From assembly GCF_916619195.1 (NCBI RefSeq), contig NZ_CAKAKL010000008.1:62001-126000 (forward strand): DNA of 64,000 nt. The letters run 5' to 3'. Below, one piece after another: positions 31,735 to 40,217 of the stretch. Position numbers and translations under genes: made by a program. Under the pieces are notes generated by a model. That model did not search any database. It saw only the letters and a program-made list of their open reading frames with translations, and was not told where the DNA came from. This DNA comes from Inquilinus sp. Marseille-Q2685. Lineage in GTDB: Bacteria > Pseudomonadota > Alphaproteobacteria > DSM-16000 > Inquilinaceae. Each line of letters opens with the position of its first letter. Position 1 is the stretch's first letter.

Positions 31735-33240
31735 GTGATCACCCGCCGCCGTTTCCTGTCCGGTGCCGCCACAGCATCCGCCCTCGGCATGCTGGCCGGC
31801 GCCCTGCCCCGCTTCGCCCGGGCCTCCGCGCCGGCCGAGCTGACCATCACCACCCGCAGCCTCGACGTCGCCGGACGGCCGGCGACCGTGTTCGGCATCC
31901 TGCGGCCGGATGGCGGCCAGGGCCTGCACGCCATCGCCGGCCAGGATTTCCGGCTGCGGCTGACCAACGCGCTCGACGAGCCGTCGCTGGTGCATCGGCA
32001 CGGCCTGACCCCGCCCTGGCGCCAGGACGGGGTGCCGGGCGTGACCCAGGACCCGCTGCCGGCCGGCGCTGGCATCGACTACGGCTTCCCGCTGGCGCGG
32101 CCGGGCACCAACTGGATGCACTCCCATCTCGGGCTGCAGGAACAGGGCCTGCTGGCGGCGCCGCTGATCGTCGCCGACCCGGCCGAGACCGGGCTGGACG
32201 AGCAGGAGGTGGTGTTGATGCTGCACGACTTCAGCTTCCGCGACCCGGCCGAGATCATGGCAGGGCTGCGCGGCGGCCAGGGCCACGGCATGGCCGGGAT
32301 GGACCATGGCGCCCACGGCATGGCCGGAAGCAGCCAGGGCATGGCCGGGATGGATCACAGCGCGCACGGCACGGGCACCGGAAACGCCAGGCCGGGAATG
32401 CAGCACGACATGCCGGGCGGCATGGCGATGGACCTGAACGACGTCGAATACGACGCCTACCTGGCGAACGACCGCACCTTGGCCGACCCGGAGGTGGTGC
32501 GTGTCGAGCGCGGCGGCCGGGTGCGGCTGCGCATCATCAACGGCGCCGCGGCGACCAACTTCCACATCGATCTCGGCGCCGCCGAGGGCACGCTGGTGGC
32601 CGTCGACGGCATGCCGGTGGCGCCGGCCGCCGGAAGGCGCTTCCCGATCGCGATCGCCCAGCGGCTGGACATCCGCGTCACCGTCCCGGCCGGCCGGGCG
32701 CTGCCGGTGCTGGCGCTGCGCGAGGGCGACCGGCAGCGCACCGGGCTGGTGCTGGCCGCACCGGGGGCCGCGATCGCCCGCATCGCCGATCTCGGCGACG
32801 ACGCATCGGCGCCGCTCGACCTGGCGCTGGAGGCACGGCTGCAGGCGGCGGAGCCGCTGGCTGCACGGGCCGTGGACCGGACCATCCCGGTGGTGCTGGG
32901 GGGCGATATGGCGAGCTATGTCTGGACCTTGAACGGCAAGGTGCACGGCCAGGACACGCCGCTGGCGGTGCGGCGGGGCGAGCGGGTGGCGATCGCCATG
33001 ACCAACCCGTCGATGATGGCCCATCCGATGCATCTGCACGGCCACCATTTCCAGGTGGTGGCGATCGACGGCCGGCCCCTGTCCGGCGCCCGGCGCGACA
33101 CGGTGCTGGTGCCGCCGGGCAAGACCGTGACCGTCGCCTTCGACGCCGACAACCCCGGCCGCTGGGCGTTCCACTGCCACCACCTGTATCATATGGAGGG
33201 CGGCATGATGACGACGGTGGAGTACGAAGGCGTGGCCTAA
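31735..33240 (+). CDS. Multicopper oxidase, Tat-exported, with Met/His-rich insert
   Basis: A 501-residue periplasmic copper enzyme of the CopA/CueO-like type. The Tat signal starts TRRRFLSGAATAS. Copper motifs are HRHG (His87), HSHLG (His129), HPMHLHGHH (His430) and the C-terminal HCHHLYHMEGGM (His480), covering the trinuclear and type-1 sites. Between about 180 and 225 is an insert rich in Met and His (GMAGMDHGAHGMAG and repeats), as in copper-tolerance oxidases that bind Cu(I). GTG 31735 is preceded by GAGG. It probably oxidises Cu(I) to Cu(II) or phenolic compounds. No copper chaperone or CueR gene is next to it. Confidence 0.93.
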   Translation: MITRRRFLSGAATASALGMLAGALPRFARASAPAELTITTRSLDVAGRPATVFGILRPDGGQGLHAIAGQDFRLRLTNALDEPSLVHRHGLTPPWRQDGVPGVTQDPLPAGAGIDYGFPLARPGTNWMHSHLGLQEQGLLAAPLIVADPAETGLDEQEVVLMLHDFSFRDPAEIMAGLRGGQGHGMAGMDHGAHGMAGSSQGMAGMDHSAHGTGTGNARPGMQHDMPGGMAMDLNDVEYDAYLANDRTLADPEVVRVERGGRVRLRIINGAAATNFHIDLGAAEGTLVAVDGMPVAPAAGRRFPIAIAQRLDIRVTVPAGRALPVLALREGDRQRTGLVLAAPGAAIARIADLGDDASAPLDLALEARLQAAEPLAARAVDRTIPVVLGGDMASYVWTLNGKVHGQDTPLAVRRGERVAIAMTNPSMMAHPMHLHGHHFQVVAIDGRPLSGARRDTVLVPPGKTVTVAFDADNPGRWAFHCHHLYHMEGGMMTTVEYEGVA

Positions 33241-33917
33241 CCGGCTGTGGACGGCGCCGGAGGGACCGCCGCTTCGGCGAGGAGGCCGATCACCTCCTCA
33301 TCGGTCGTCTGCTCGAAGTCCTGGTAGAACCGGCCGACGGCGCCGAAGAGGGACGGGGCGGACAGGCAGACCACGTCATCGGCCAGCCCGGACAGCGTCT
33401 CCAGCGCCTCCGGCGGCGCCACCGGCACCGCGAGCACCAGCCGGGCCGGCTGCGCCGCCGCCAGCCCCCGCAGGGCGGCGGTGACGGTGCCGCCGGTGGC
33501 GATGCCGTCATCGACCAGGATGACGACGTGCCCGGCGACCGACGGGGCCGGCCGGTCGCCGCGATAGAGGCGCCGGCGGCGCTCGATCTCGGCCAGCTGC
33601 CGCTCGGTCTCGGCCTCGACATAGCCCGGCGCGGGCATGACCTCGCGCATCACGGCGTCGTTCAGCACCACATGCGGGTCCGCGCCGTCGATCACCGCGC
33701 CGAGCCCCAGCTCGGGATAGCCGGGTGCGCCGATCTTGCGCACCAGCAGCACGTCGAGCGGCGCCGCCAGGGCCCGCGCCACCTCGAACCCGACCGGCAC
33801 GCCGCCGCGCGGCAGCGCCAGGACGACCGGCCGAAGGTCGCGGTAACGGGCCAGCGCCGCGGCGAGGCGCCGGCCGGCATCCCTGCGGTCGCGGAACCGG
33901 ACCGGCGACAGGATCAT
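33237..33917 (-). CDS. Phosphoribosyltransferase-family protein
   Basis: A 226-residue type I PRTase. The PRPP-binding signature is VILVDDGIATGGT, and RPVVLALPRGGVPVGFEVARAL is the N-terminal part. The substrate is not inferable. ATG 33917 overlaps the stop of the upstream hydrolase (ATGA). It is third in an operon: erythromycin esterase-like, alpha/beta hydrolase, PRTase. Such proteins often sit with EreA-like and dienelactone-hydrolase-like genes in Proteobacteria. The stop overlaps that of the convergent multicopper oxidase. Confidence 0.92.
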   Translation of the reverse strand: MILSPVRFRDRRDAGRRLAAALARYRDLRPVVLALPRGGVPVGFEVARALAAPLDVLLVRKIGAPGYPELGLGAVIDGADPHVVLNDAVMREVMPAPGYVEAETERQLAEIERRRRLYRGDRPAPSVAGHVVILVDDGIATGGTVTAALRGLAAAQPARLVLAVPVAPPEALETLSGLADDVVCLSAPSLFGAVGRFYQDFEQTTDEEVIGLLAEAAVPPAPSTAG

Positions 33918-34561
33918 CGGTCGTCTCCCGCCAGGTGGCGACGGAACCACAGCACCGCCTGCCGCAGCACCTGGTCGAGCGTCCCCGGCTCCTCGAACAG
34001 ATGGCCGGCGCCCGGCACCACCACCAGCTCCTTCTCGCCCGGCAGCCGCTCATAGGCCTGGCGGTTGAGGTCCAGCACCTGGTCGTCGAGGCTGCCGACA
34101 AGCAGCAGGGTCGGCGCCCGCACACGGTCGAGCGCGTCGCCCGCCAAGTCCGGCCGGCCGCCGCGCGAGACCACCGCACCGATCCGGGCCGAGCCTTTCG
34201 CCGCCACCAGCGCCGCGGCAGCCCCGGTGCTGGCGCCGAAATAGCCGGCGGTGAGCTCCGACGTCTCGGCCGCCCGCGCCGCCCAGTCGGTGGCGAGGTC
34301 CAGCCGCTCCGCCAGCAGCGGGATGTCGAAGACGTTGGCGCGGTCCTGCTCCTCCTCCGGGGTCAGCAGGTCGAGCAGCAGCGTGGCCAGGCCGGCCGAG
34401 CGCAGGCCGGCGGCGACATGGCCGTTGCGCGGGCTATGCCGGCCGCTGCCGCTGCCATGGGCGAAGATCACCAGGCCGTCGGCCCGGTTCTTCGGCAGGC
34501 CGAGCAGCCCCTGCAGGCGCCGGGGGCCGATCTCGACGGGGTGCGAGATGTCGTGTGTCAT
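33914..34561 (-). CDS. Dienelactone hydrolase-like alpha/beta hydrolase
   Basis: A 215-residue alpha/beta hydrolase. The nucleophile elbow GYFGASTGAAAAL has the serine. Asp is in VGSLDDQVLDL, and His is in VPGAGHLFEEPG. The oxyanion region is LVIFAHGSGSGRHSPRN. The enzyme would hydrolyse an ester or lactone; the substrate is unknown. It lies 2 bases after the EreA-like stop and overlaps the PRTase start. Confidence 0.9.
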   Translation of the reverse strand: MTHDISHPVEIGPRRLQGLLGLPKNRADGLVIFAHGSGSGRHSPRNGHVAAGLRSAGLATLLLDLLTPEEEQDRANVFDIPLLAERLDLATDWAARAAETSELTAGYFGASTGAAAALVAAKGSARIGAVVSRGGRPDLAGDALDRVRAPTLLLVGSLDDQVLDLNRQAYERLPGEKELVVVPGAGHLFEEPGTLDQVLRQAVLWFRRHLAGDDR

Positions 34562-34563
34562 GG

Positions 34564-35901
34564 TCAGAGCCCGAAGGGATAGGTGTCGGGGACGCCCTGC
34601 GGCCGGGCCGGGCCGAGGGGCGTGACGGCCCGGGTCTCCTCGAACCAGACATAGGCGTCGAACTGTTCGGCCAGCACGGCCTGGAAATAGTGGCTCAGCA
34701 GCTCCGTCTCCGGCCGGTAGACGACGCCGATGGCGCGTTCGAGCAGGGGCTGGGACAGCGCCGCCGCCAGGGCCGGCCGGTCGAAGCCGCGCCAGTCGGT
34801 CAGCGACCGAGCGAGGCCGGCACGGCGGAAGGCGTGCTCCCAACTGTCGGGCCGGGCCGGGCGGATGGTCTTGACCTCCATCGGCGCGTCCCATTCCGAC
34901 GCCGCCGCGACCGTGCCCCGGTCGGTGCCGAAGCCGATCAGCACCGCCTCGTCGCCATAGGCGGTGCGGCACAGCTCGCCGATGTTGAACTCGCCCTGCC
35001 AGCCCATCGCCGTGGCCGCGGCGTTGCCGATATGCGAGTTGTGGGCCCAGACGACCGCCTTGGCGCCCTCGCCGCCGGCGGCGAGCAGCGCCTGCAGCGT
35101 CTCGAACATGTGCCGGTCGCGCAGGTTCCAGGATTCGGTCGAGCCGCGATACATCAGCCGGTAGTATTGCTCGGCCGCGCGCACGATGCGGGCGTTCTGC
35201 GCCGCGTCGAAATGGGCCTCGCCGTCGAGGTCCGACAGGCGGCGGCCGAGCAGCGCGCCGAGCTGGGCGACGGCCTCGTCCTCGCAGGGCTCCTGGCGGC
35301 CCGACAGCACGGCCCGGCCATAACGCGCCGGCTCGCTCTGCCACGGCGTCAGGCAGGCGTAGCGCCGGCGGGCCTCCGCCGCGGCCCGCGGATCGACCTG
35401 GTCGAGATAGCGCAGCACGGCGTCGATCGACGCGCCCAGGCTGTAGACGTCGAGGCCGCGGAAGGCGGCGCGCCGGCCAGGCGGCAGCCCTTCATTGTGG
35501 GCGCGCAGCCATTCGGCGAAGGCCAGCACCTCGGCGTTGCGCCACATCCAGGTCGGGAAGCGGGCGAACGCCTCCTCCCGCGACGGCTCGGGGTCGCGGT
35601 GCCGGACGTAGCGGTCGATCCGCGCGGCATCCGGCCAGTCCGCCTCGACCGCGACGATGGAGAAGCCGTGCTCGGCGATCAGCGTCCGCGTGATCGCGGC
35701 CCGGGCCTGGTAGAATTCGGAGGTGCCGTGCGTCGCCTCGCCCAGCAGCACCACCTGGGCATCGGCGAAGCGGCTGAACAGGGCGCCGAAGGCCCCGGCA
35801 TTCTCCGGCGGCGGAAGCGGCTCGCCATAGAGGCGCAGCTCGCCGACGGCATCGCCCTGGGCCTCCACCCGGGCCTGCTCGGACACTCTCGGATCGGCCA
35901 T
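34564..35901 (-). CDS. Erythromycin esterase-family protein
   Basis: A 445-residue member of the EreA/EreB-like family. The catalytic region LLGEATHGTSEFYQAR carries the conserved Glu and His, and VWAHNSHIGN is the second histidine-rich motif. EreA-type enzymes open macrolide lactones, but most chromosomal members have no known substrate. ATG 35901 follows GGAGACAGC; the open frame continues upstream across a possible frameshifted small gene, so a longer start is unlikely. It is first in the operon with the hydrolase and PRTase. Confidence 0.92.
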   Translation of the reverse strand: MADPRVSEQARVEAQGDAVGELRLYGEPLPPPENAGAFGALFSRFADAQVVLLGEATHGTSEFYQARAAITRTLIAEHGFSIVAVEADWPDAARIDRYVRHRDPEPSREEAFARFPTWMWRNAEVLAFAEWLRAHNEGLPPGRRAAFRGLDVYSLGASIDAVLRYLDQVDPRAAAEARRRYACLTPWQSEPARYGRAVLSGRQEPCEDEAVAQLGALLGRRLSDLDGEAHFDAAQNARIVRAAEQYYRLMYRGSTESWNLRDRHMFETLQALLAAGGEGAKAVVWAHNSHIGNAAATAMGWQGEFNIGELCRTAYGDEAVLIGFGTDRGTVAAASEWDAPMEVKTIRPARPDSWEHAFRRAGLARSLTDWRGFDRPALAAALSQPLLERAIGVVYRPETELLSHYFQAVLAEQFDAYVWFEETRAVTPLGPARPQGVPDTYPFGL

Positions 35902-35927
35902 TGCTGTCTCCGTTCGGTCCGCCGGCG

Positions 35928-36072
35928 CTAGAGAGGCCAGAACCGGACCAGCACGATGATCAGAGCAAGGACGACCAGCCCGCCGAGGAAGATCAGGCGC
36001 CGGGCCAGGCTGCGCAGGATGATCTGACGCCATCCCCGCCGAGACGCCGGCGGCGGCTGAGGATGAGGCATG
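35928..36072 (-). pseudogene. Frameshifted small membrane-protein gene
   Basis: ATG at 36072 has GAGGGA just upstream on the minus strand and encodes MPHP. It then leaves the coding-like frame at CCTTCAG (about 36058-36062), running into the esterase's upstream frame. In the adjacent frame a 43-residue tail follows with a clear transmembrane helix (LIFLGGLVVLALIIVLVRF) and strongly GC-biased third positions, ending TAG at 35928. Removing one T would give a 47-residue single-pass protein. It could be a real frameshift, a sequence error, or a non-ATG start. Confidence 0.35.
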
Positions 36073-36132
36073 CGTCCCTCGCTCGCTCTCCTGGGCAACG
36101 GGGGCCGGCGCCGGACTGTTCCGGCGGAGCGG

Positions 36133-36936
36133 TCAGGCGGCGATCAGCCCCTCGGTCCGCCAGCGCGCGAGGTAGCGGTCGATGATCGCGTCCAGCCGGG
36201 CCTTGCCAAAGCTGTCGTCATGGCCGGCATGGACCACCGTGACCGGCAGCGACCGCAGCAGGGCGAAGGAGCGGACATAGTCGGCGATGGCCATGCCCGG
36301 GCCGCGATACAGCAGCGGGCCGTCATAGATCACGTCGCCGGCGAACAGGATGCCGGTCGCGTCCTCGAACAGGGCGATGCTGCCGGGCGAATGGCCCGGC
36401 ACATGCAGCACCCGGAAGCGCCGGTCGCCGAGATCCACCGTCTCCCCCGGCCCAATCCGCCGGGTCGGCTCGGCGCCCTGCAGGGCATAGCCGCGCAGGT
36501 CGTAGCCGGCATGGGGCACGGCGGTGACCAGGGCCGGACCGAGCGGCGGATAGCCCGCATCGACGAAGCGCTGCCGTGCCTCGGCCGGGATCTCGTCGGA
36601 GATCAGCGTGCCGGGCCGCGGCCGGGCCAGCGCCTCGGCCTCCAGCGGATGCACCCAGCGCTCCTCGAACTCATGGATCGCGCCGATATGGTCGGCATGG
36701 GTGTGGGTGGCCAGCGCGATCGTCCGCTGCCCCTCGAACAGCTCGGGGAAGGCCGGCCGCAGCGGCGCCACGCCGAGGCCGCCATCGACCAGCAGGTCGC
36801 GGTCGCGGCCGCGCAGATGCCAGATATTGGCCCGCATCAGCACGTCGGTGTGCGGCTCGACGATCAGCGTCAGCCCGCCGCCCATGTCGCGCCTGCGGAA
36901 CCATTCGGCGGCCACGGGCAGGTCGAATCCGGCCAT
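36133..36936 (-). CDS. MBL-fold metallo-hydrolase
   Basis: A 267-residue metallo-beta-lactamase-fold protein. THTHADHIGAIHEFEE gives the HxHxDH zinc motif, VLHVPGHSPGSIALF and GILFAGDVIYDGP supply the next ligands, and VVHAGHDDSFG is the last. Members hydrolyse thioesters, phosphoesters or lactones; the substrate is unknown. ATG 36936 starts right after the DUF3303 gene (10-base gap), so the genes are likely in one operon. Confidence 0.92.
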   Translation of the reverse strand: MAGFDLPVAAEWFRRRDMGGGLTLIVEPHTDVLMRANIWHLRGRDRDLLVDGGLGVAPLRPAFPELFEGQRTIALATHTHADHIGAIHEFEERWVHPLEAEALARPRPGTLISDEIPAEARQRFVDAGYPPLGPALVTAVPHAGYDLRGYALQGAEPTRRIGPGETVDLGDRRFRVLHVPGHSPGSIALFEDATGILFAGDVIYDGPLLYRGPGMAIADYVRSFALLRSLPVTVVHAGHDDSFGKARLDAIIDRYLARWRTEGLIAA

Positions 36937-36946
36937 GGAGCGTCCC

Positions 36947-37249
36947 TCAGGAAATCGGGCCGGTCGCCGGCGGGTCGAGCAGCGGCGCCACCACGGCGCG
37001 GGTCTCGGCGCTGCGCAGCACCGGCACGACTTCGAAGCTGACCCCGGTGCCGCGCCAATGCAGGATCCATCGCTGCAGCAGGGCCAGATCGTCGCATTCC
37101 ATCAGCTGGAAGCAGCGGTCGCAGTTCGACTCGACCCAGCTGTCGACGTATTTCAGCCCCTCGGGCAGGCCGCGACCGGCGTCGCGCAGATGACGATAGG
37201 CCGCGACCGGGTCGCGGTTGGCGAAGCGCTCGATGATCATGAACAGCAC
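36947..37249 (-). CDS. DUF3303-family small protein
   Basis: A 100-residue protein matching DUF3303. MLFMIIERF at the start, GLPEGLKYVDSWVESNCDRC and FQLMECDDLALLQRWILHW are the conserved segments. It is predicted to be a dimeric alpha/beta-barrel-like fold; the function is unknown. It lies between the cupin and the MBL hydrolase, all on the minus strand. Confidence 0.88.
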   Translation of the reverse strand: MLFMIIERFANRDPVAAYRHLRDAGRGLPEGLKYVDSWVESNCDRCFQLMECDDLALLQRWILHWRGTGVSFEVVPVLRSAETRAVVAPLLDPPATGPIS

Positions 37250-37285
37250 AGCCTGGCCTCCCCGCCGTTGTCCGGCGCTGCGGAT

Positions 37286-37774
37286 TCAGTCCGTGCCTTC
37301 CCAATAGTCCATCACGGCGGACTTGCGATAGCCCTCGCCGGTCAGCCGCACGCTGACCCGGCCGGTCTCCGGGAACACCGCGACGTCATGCGGATTGTTC
37401 TCGCCGATCAGGATGTAGCGGCAGGGCTTGTCGGTGTGGTTGACCAGGCAGTGCCCGACCTTCTGCCCGGCCGGGAAGCAGACATAGTCGCCCGCCTTCA
37501 TCGGGTAGGAGCGGTCGCCGAGGCGCAGCGTCAGCTCCCCCTCCAGGATGAAGACGTGCTCCTCCTCCAGCAAGTGGTAGTGCAGCAGGTTGGACTGCTT
37601 GCCGGGCGGCAGTTCCTCATAGGACACACCGACATGGCTGCCGCCGCCGAATTTGCTGAGCACCCGGAACCGGCTGCCGAGCTTGCCGCGCTCGAATTCC
37701 TCCCACGGCACCCGGTCGGCGGAGAACGGCTCATAGACGCCGTCGGCGTTGATCGAGGTCGGCGAGTCGGTCAT
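37286..37774 (-). CDS. Cupin-domain protein
   Basis: A 162-residue cupin. Motif 1 is LLHYHLLEEEHVFILEGELTL and motif 2 is DYVCFPAGQKVGHCLVNHT, with HxH...E...H metal ligands. A C-terminal extension of about 45 residues contains FPETGRVSVRLTG. It resembles sugar-isomerase-like or dioxygenase cupins of unknown role. It may be the first gene of an operon with DUF3303 and MBL genes. Confidence 0.88.
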   Translation of the reverse strand: MTDSPTSINADGVYEPFSADRVPWEEFERGKLGSRFRVLSKFGGGSHVGVSYEELPPGKQSNLLHYHLLEEEHVFILEGELTLRLGDRSYPMKAGDYVCFPAGQKVGHCLVNHTDKPCRYILIGENNPHDVAVFPETGRVSVRLTGEGYRKSAVMDYWEGTD

Positions 37775-37810
37775 GTCGCGCCCCCTGGCTTGCGCTGCGG
37801 AGAGGCCAGT

Positions 37811-38158
37811 CTAGTGGCGGGTGCCCGCCGGCGACGAGCCTGCGGCCAGGAACGCGGCGCGGGCACTTGCGAGCCGCCGGGCCCGCTCCGCCTCCAGTTT
37901 CTCGCGCCGTTGCTGGTATTTTTGCTGAAACTTGTTCGCCAAGGCGAGCGTCCGGGTCACCTCGTCGGCGAGGCGCAGGAAGCTGTCCGCCGTCTCCAGA
38001 AGCTTCGCGGGATCCTTCGACAGCCGCTCCGCCACCGCCATATCGATCTCGGTCGACTCATGCAGCGTGCGAATCTGCCATTCGAGCCGGACCAGCTCCG
38101 GATCTGTTGCGATGGCGAGGTCGAGGGCGGTCTTGATCCTGCTCATGGAACATATCAT
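37811..38158 (-). CDS. Coiled-coil protein of unknown function
   Basis: A 115-residue, highly charged, mainly helical protein. The C-terminal half (FQQKYQQRREKLEAERARRLASA) is a likely coiled coil. No family is recognised and no signal peptide is present. Two in-frame ATG codons (38158, 38146) are possible starts; neither has a strong ribosome site. It sits between the cupin and a DMT exporter. Confidence 0.6.
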   Translation of the reverse strand: MICSMSRIKTALDLAIATDPELVRLEWQIRTLHESTEIDMAVAERLSKDPAKLLETADSFLRLADEVTRTLALANKFQQKYQQRREKLEAERARRLASARAAFLAAGSSPAGTRH

Positions 38159-38167
38159 GAACGAAGC

Positions 38168-39091
38168 CTAGCAGGACGTCAACCCTGGTGCGGCCGCACG
38201 CCGCCGCGCCGGCCACAGCCGCCAGCCGAGGGTCACCGCCAGGCTGGAGAGCGCGATCAGCCCCATCCCGGCCGCCTGCCCCAGCCCGAGCTGATGGCCG
38301 TAGACCAGCCAGTCGCTGAGGATCGCCGAGGCCGGGTAGACGAAGGCCAGCACGGCGATCACCGGCGTCGGCAGCTTCGGATAGGCGGCGTACATCAACA
38401 CGTAGACCAGGCCGGTGTGGATCGCGCCGAGCCCGGCCAGCCAGCCCCAGGGACCGGGCGTCGCCGGCAGGTCCGCGACGCCGACGAAGGGCGCCAGCAG
38501 CACGATGCCGGTGGCGGCGTGGATCATCGCGGTCAGATGCGGCCGCACCCCGCGCAGCGCCTTGGTCGACAGCACCGTGCCGGTGTAGAGCAGCGAGGCC
38601 AGCACGGCCAGGCCGGCGCCGAGAAGCCGCCCCGGCTCCGCCCCCTCGCCGCCGCCGATGCCGGTGGCCAGGGCCAGCCCGGCGAAGGCGATCGCGATCC
38701 AGCCCAGCTTCTGGCCGCTGAGCCGTTCGCCGAACAGCACGGCGCCCGCCAGCACCACCCAGAAGGGCTGGACGTGGTAGACGATGGTGGCGAAGGCGAT
38801 CGAGCTGTGCCGGATCGCGGCGAAGAACGCGACCCAGTTGAGCACGATGCAGATGCCGCCGAACAGGACCAGCGCCCATTGCCGCGGCGCCAGGCGCAGG
38901 CCGCGCAGCCAGCCGCGCGCGGCGCAGAAGGCCAGCAGGACCAGCGCCCCGAAGACGCAGCGGAAGAACACCGCGTTGATCGGTCCCTGTCCCGATTCCT
39001 CCATGAACACGCCGACGGTGCCGACCACCGCCATGCCCAGAGCGAGCTGCAGGATCCCGCTCCGCCGCTCCGCCGCCTCGATGCCGCCCAT
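38168..39091 (-). CDS. EamA/DMT-family exporter (LysR-paired, copy 1)
   Basis: A 307-residue, ten-helix DMT transporter with two EamA repeats. GGICIVLNWVAFFAAIRHSSIAFATI is in repeat 1 and TGLVYVLMYAAYPKLPTPVIAVLAFVYPASAIL is in repeat 2. ATG 39091 has GGAGGCGACC upstream. It is divergent from a LysR gene with a dyad in the gap, the same arrangement as two other pairs in this window. The substrate is unknown; family members export amino acids and nucleotides-like compounds. Confidence 0.92.
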   Translation of the reverse strand: MGGIEAAERRSGILQLALGMAVVGTVGVFMEESGQGPINAVFFRCVFGALVLLAFCAARGWLRGLRLAPRQWALVLFGGICIVLNWVAFFAAIRHSSIAFATIVYHVQPFWVVLAGAVLFGERLSGQKLGWIAIAFAGLALATGIGGGEGAEPGRLLGAGLAVLASLLYTGTVLSTKALRGVRPHLTAMIHAATGIVLLAPFVGVADLPATPGPWGWLAGLGAIHTGLVYVLMYAAYPKLPTPVIAVLAFVYPASAILSDWLVYGHQLGLGQAAGMGLIALSSLAVTLGWRLWPARRRAAAPGLTSC

Positions 39092-39142
39092 GGTCGCCTC
39101 CTGTCTTCCGTGAAGGGAAGCTGGGCTCATATCGCACTTCAA

Positions 39143-39160
39143 TCAAACGAATAGATTTGA
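39143..39160. promoter_or_regulatory. Inverted repeat in the DMT/LysR promoter
   Basis: TCAAA-CGAATAGA-TTTGA is a 5-bp dyad with an 8-base spacer, in an A/T-rich patch between the divergent genes. It is a candidate LysR site. Confidence 0.45.
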
Positions 39161-39192
39161 AGCTGACCATCACCTGGATTTATGATTGCGTC

Positions 39193-40062
39193 ATGGACAG
39201 GCGCCTCGATCTCGACGTGCTGCGCACCCTGGTGGCGATCGCCGAGGGCGGCAGCTTCAGTCTGGCCGCTTCGCGGGTCGGGCGCACCCAGTCGGCCGTC
39301 AGCATGCAGGTGCGGCGGCTGGAGGAGGCGGTCGGCAAGCGGCTGTTCGACCGCAGCAGCCGTCAAGTGCGCATGACACCGGCCGGCGAGAGCCTGCTGG
39401 GCCACGCAAGGCGCATGCTGCGGCTGGAGGAGGAGGCCTGGGCGGCGCTGGTCGAGCCCGACCTTCGCGGCCGGGTCCAGCTCGGCATCCCCGATGACTA
39501 CGCCTATTCGCTGCTGCCGCCGATCCTGTCGCGCTTCGCCGCCAGCCATCCCCAGGTCGAGGTCGAGTTGATCTGCGAGCAGACCACCTTCCTGGACCGC
39601 CGGCTGACGGCCGGCGAGATCGACCTGGCGGTGGTGACCCGCGGGCCGGGCCGTGACGGCGAGCTGCTGCGCCGCGAGCCGCTGGTCTGGTTCGGGTCGC
39701 CGGACCACGACCCGCAGCGGGAGGAGCCGCTGCCGGTGGCGCTGTACGAACCCGGCTGCGTCGCCCGGGACGTCACGCTGCAGGCGCTGGCGGCGACGCA
39801 GCGCCCGTATCGCATCGCCTATTCCAGCCCCAGCCTGGTTGGCCTCCTGGCCGTGGTCCGCGCCGGGCTGGCCGTGGCGGTGGTGGTGGGCTGCAGCCTG
39901 CCGGACGGGATGCGGGTGCTGGGCGAGCGCGACGGGCTGCCGCCCCTGCCGGCGCTGGAGATCGGGCTGGCCTGGGGCGCCCGGCCGCGGACTCCGGCCG
40001 TGGTCCGGCTGGCCGAGCAGATCCACACCGCCGTCGGCCGGCCGGAGGCAATCGCCGCCTGA
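39193..40062 (+). CDS. LysR-family regulator (DMT-paired, copy 1)
   Basis: A 289-residue LysR regulator. Its HTH reads SFSLAASRVGRTQSAVSMQVRRLEEAVG, close to the regulators at 52910 and 61624. The effector domain starts GRVQLGIPDDYAYSLLPPILSRF. ATG 39193 was preferred to upstream ATG/TTG codons. It probably activates the divergent EamA exporter gene in response to the exported compound. Confidence 0.92.
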   Translation: MDRRLDLDVLRTLVAIAEGGSFSLAASRVGRTQSAVSMQVRRLEEAVGKRLFDRSSRQVRMTPAGESLLGHARRMLRLEEEAWAALVEPDLRGRVQLGIPDDYAYSLLPPILSRFAASHPQVEVELICEQTTFLDRRLTAGEIDLAVVTRGPGRDGELLRREPLVWFGSPDHDPQREEPLPVALYEPGCVARDVTLQALAATQRPYRIAYSSPSLVGLLAVVRAGLAVAVVVGCSLPDGMRVLGERDGLPPLPALEIGLAWGARPRTPAVVRLAEQIHTAVGRPEAIAA

Positions 40063-40217
40063 GGGCCGGCCGCCGCACCGATTTCCTGTTGCGCAGCGAA
40101 GCGATTCGGGACTCCCTTGATGGGAAGCCAGTCCGGTGGGCTCAAGGCACGATTGCCCCGGTCGGGGGTTGATGGTGCAATCCGCGCGGGCTCGCTCCGC
40201 TGATCGAGGGGGATCGG

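Noticed and set aside
35902-36033. N-terminal extension of the erythromycin esterase-like protein
   Set aside because: ATG 35901 has its own ribosome site, and the upstream frame is a proline/arginine-rich shadow of the frameshifted small gene.
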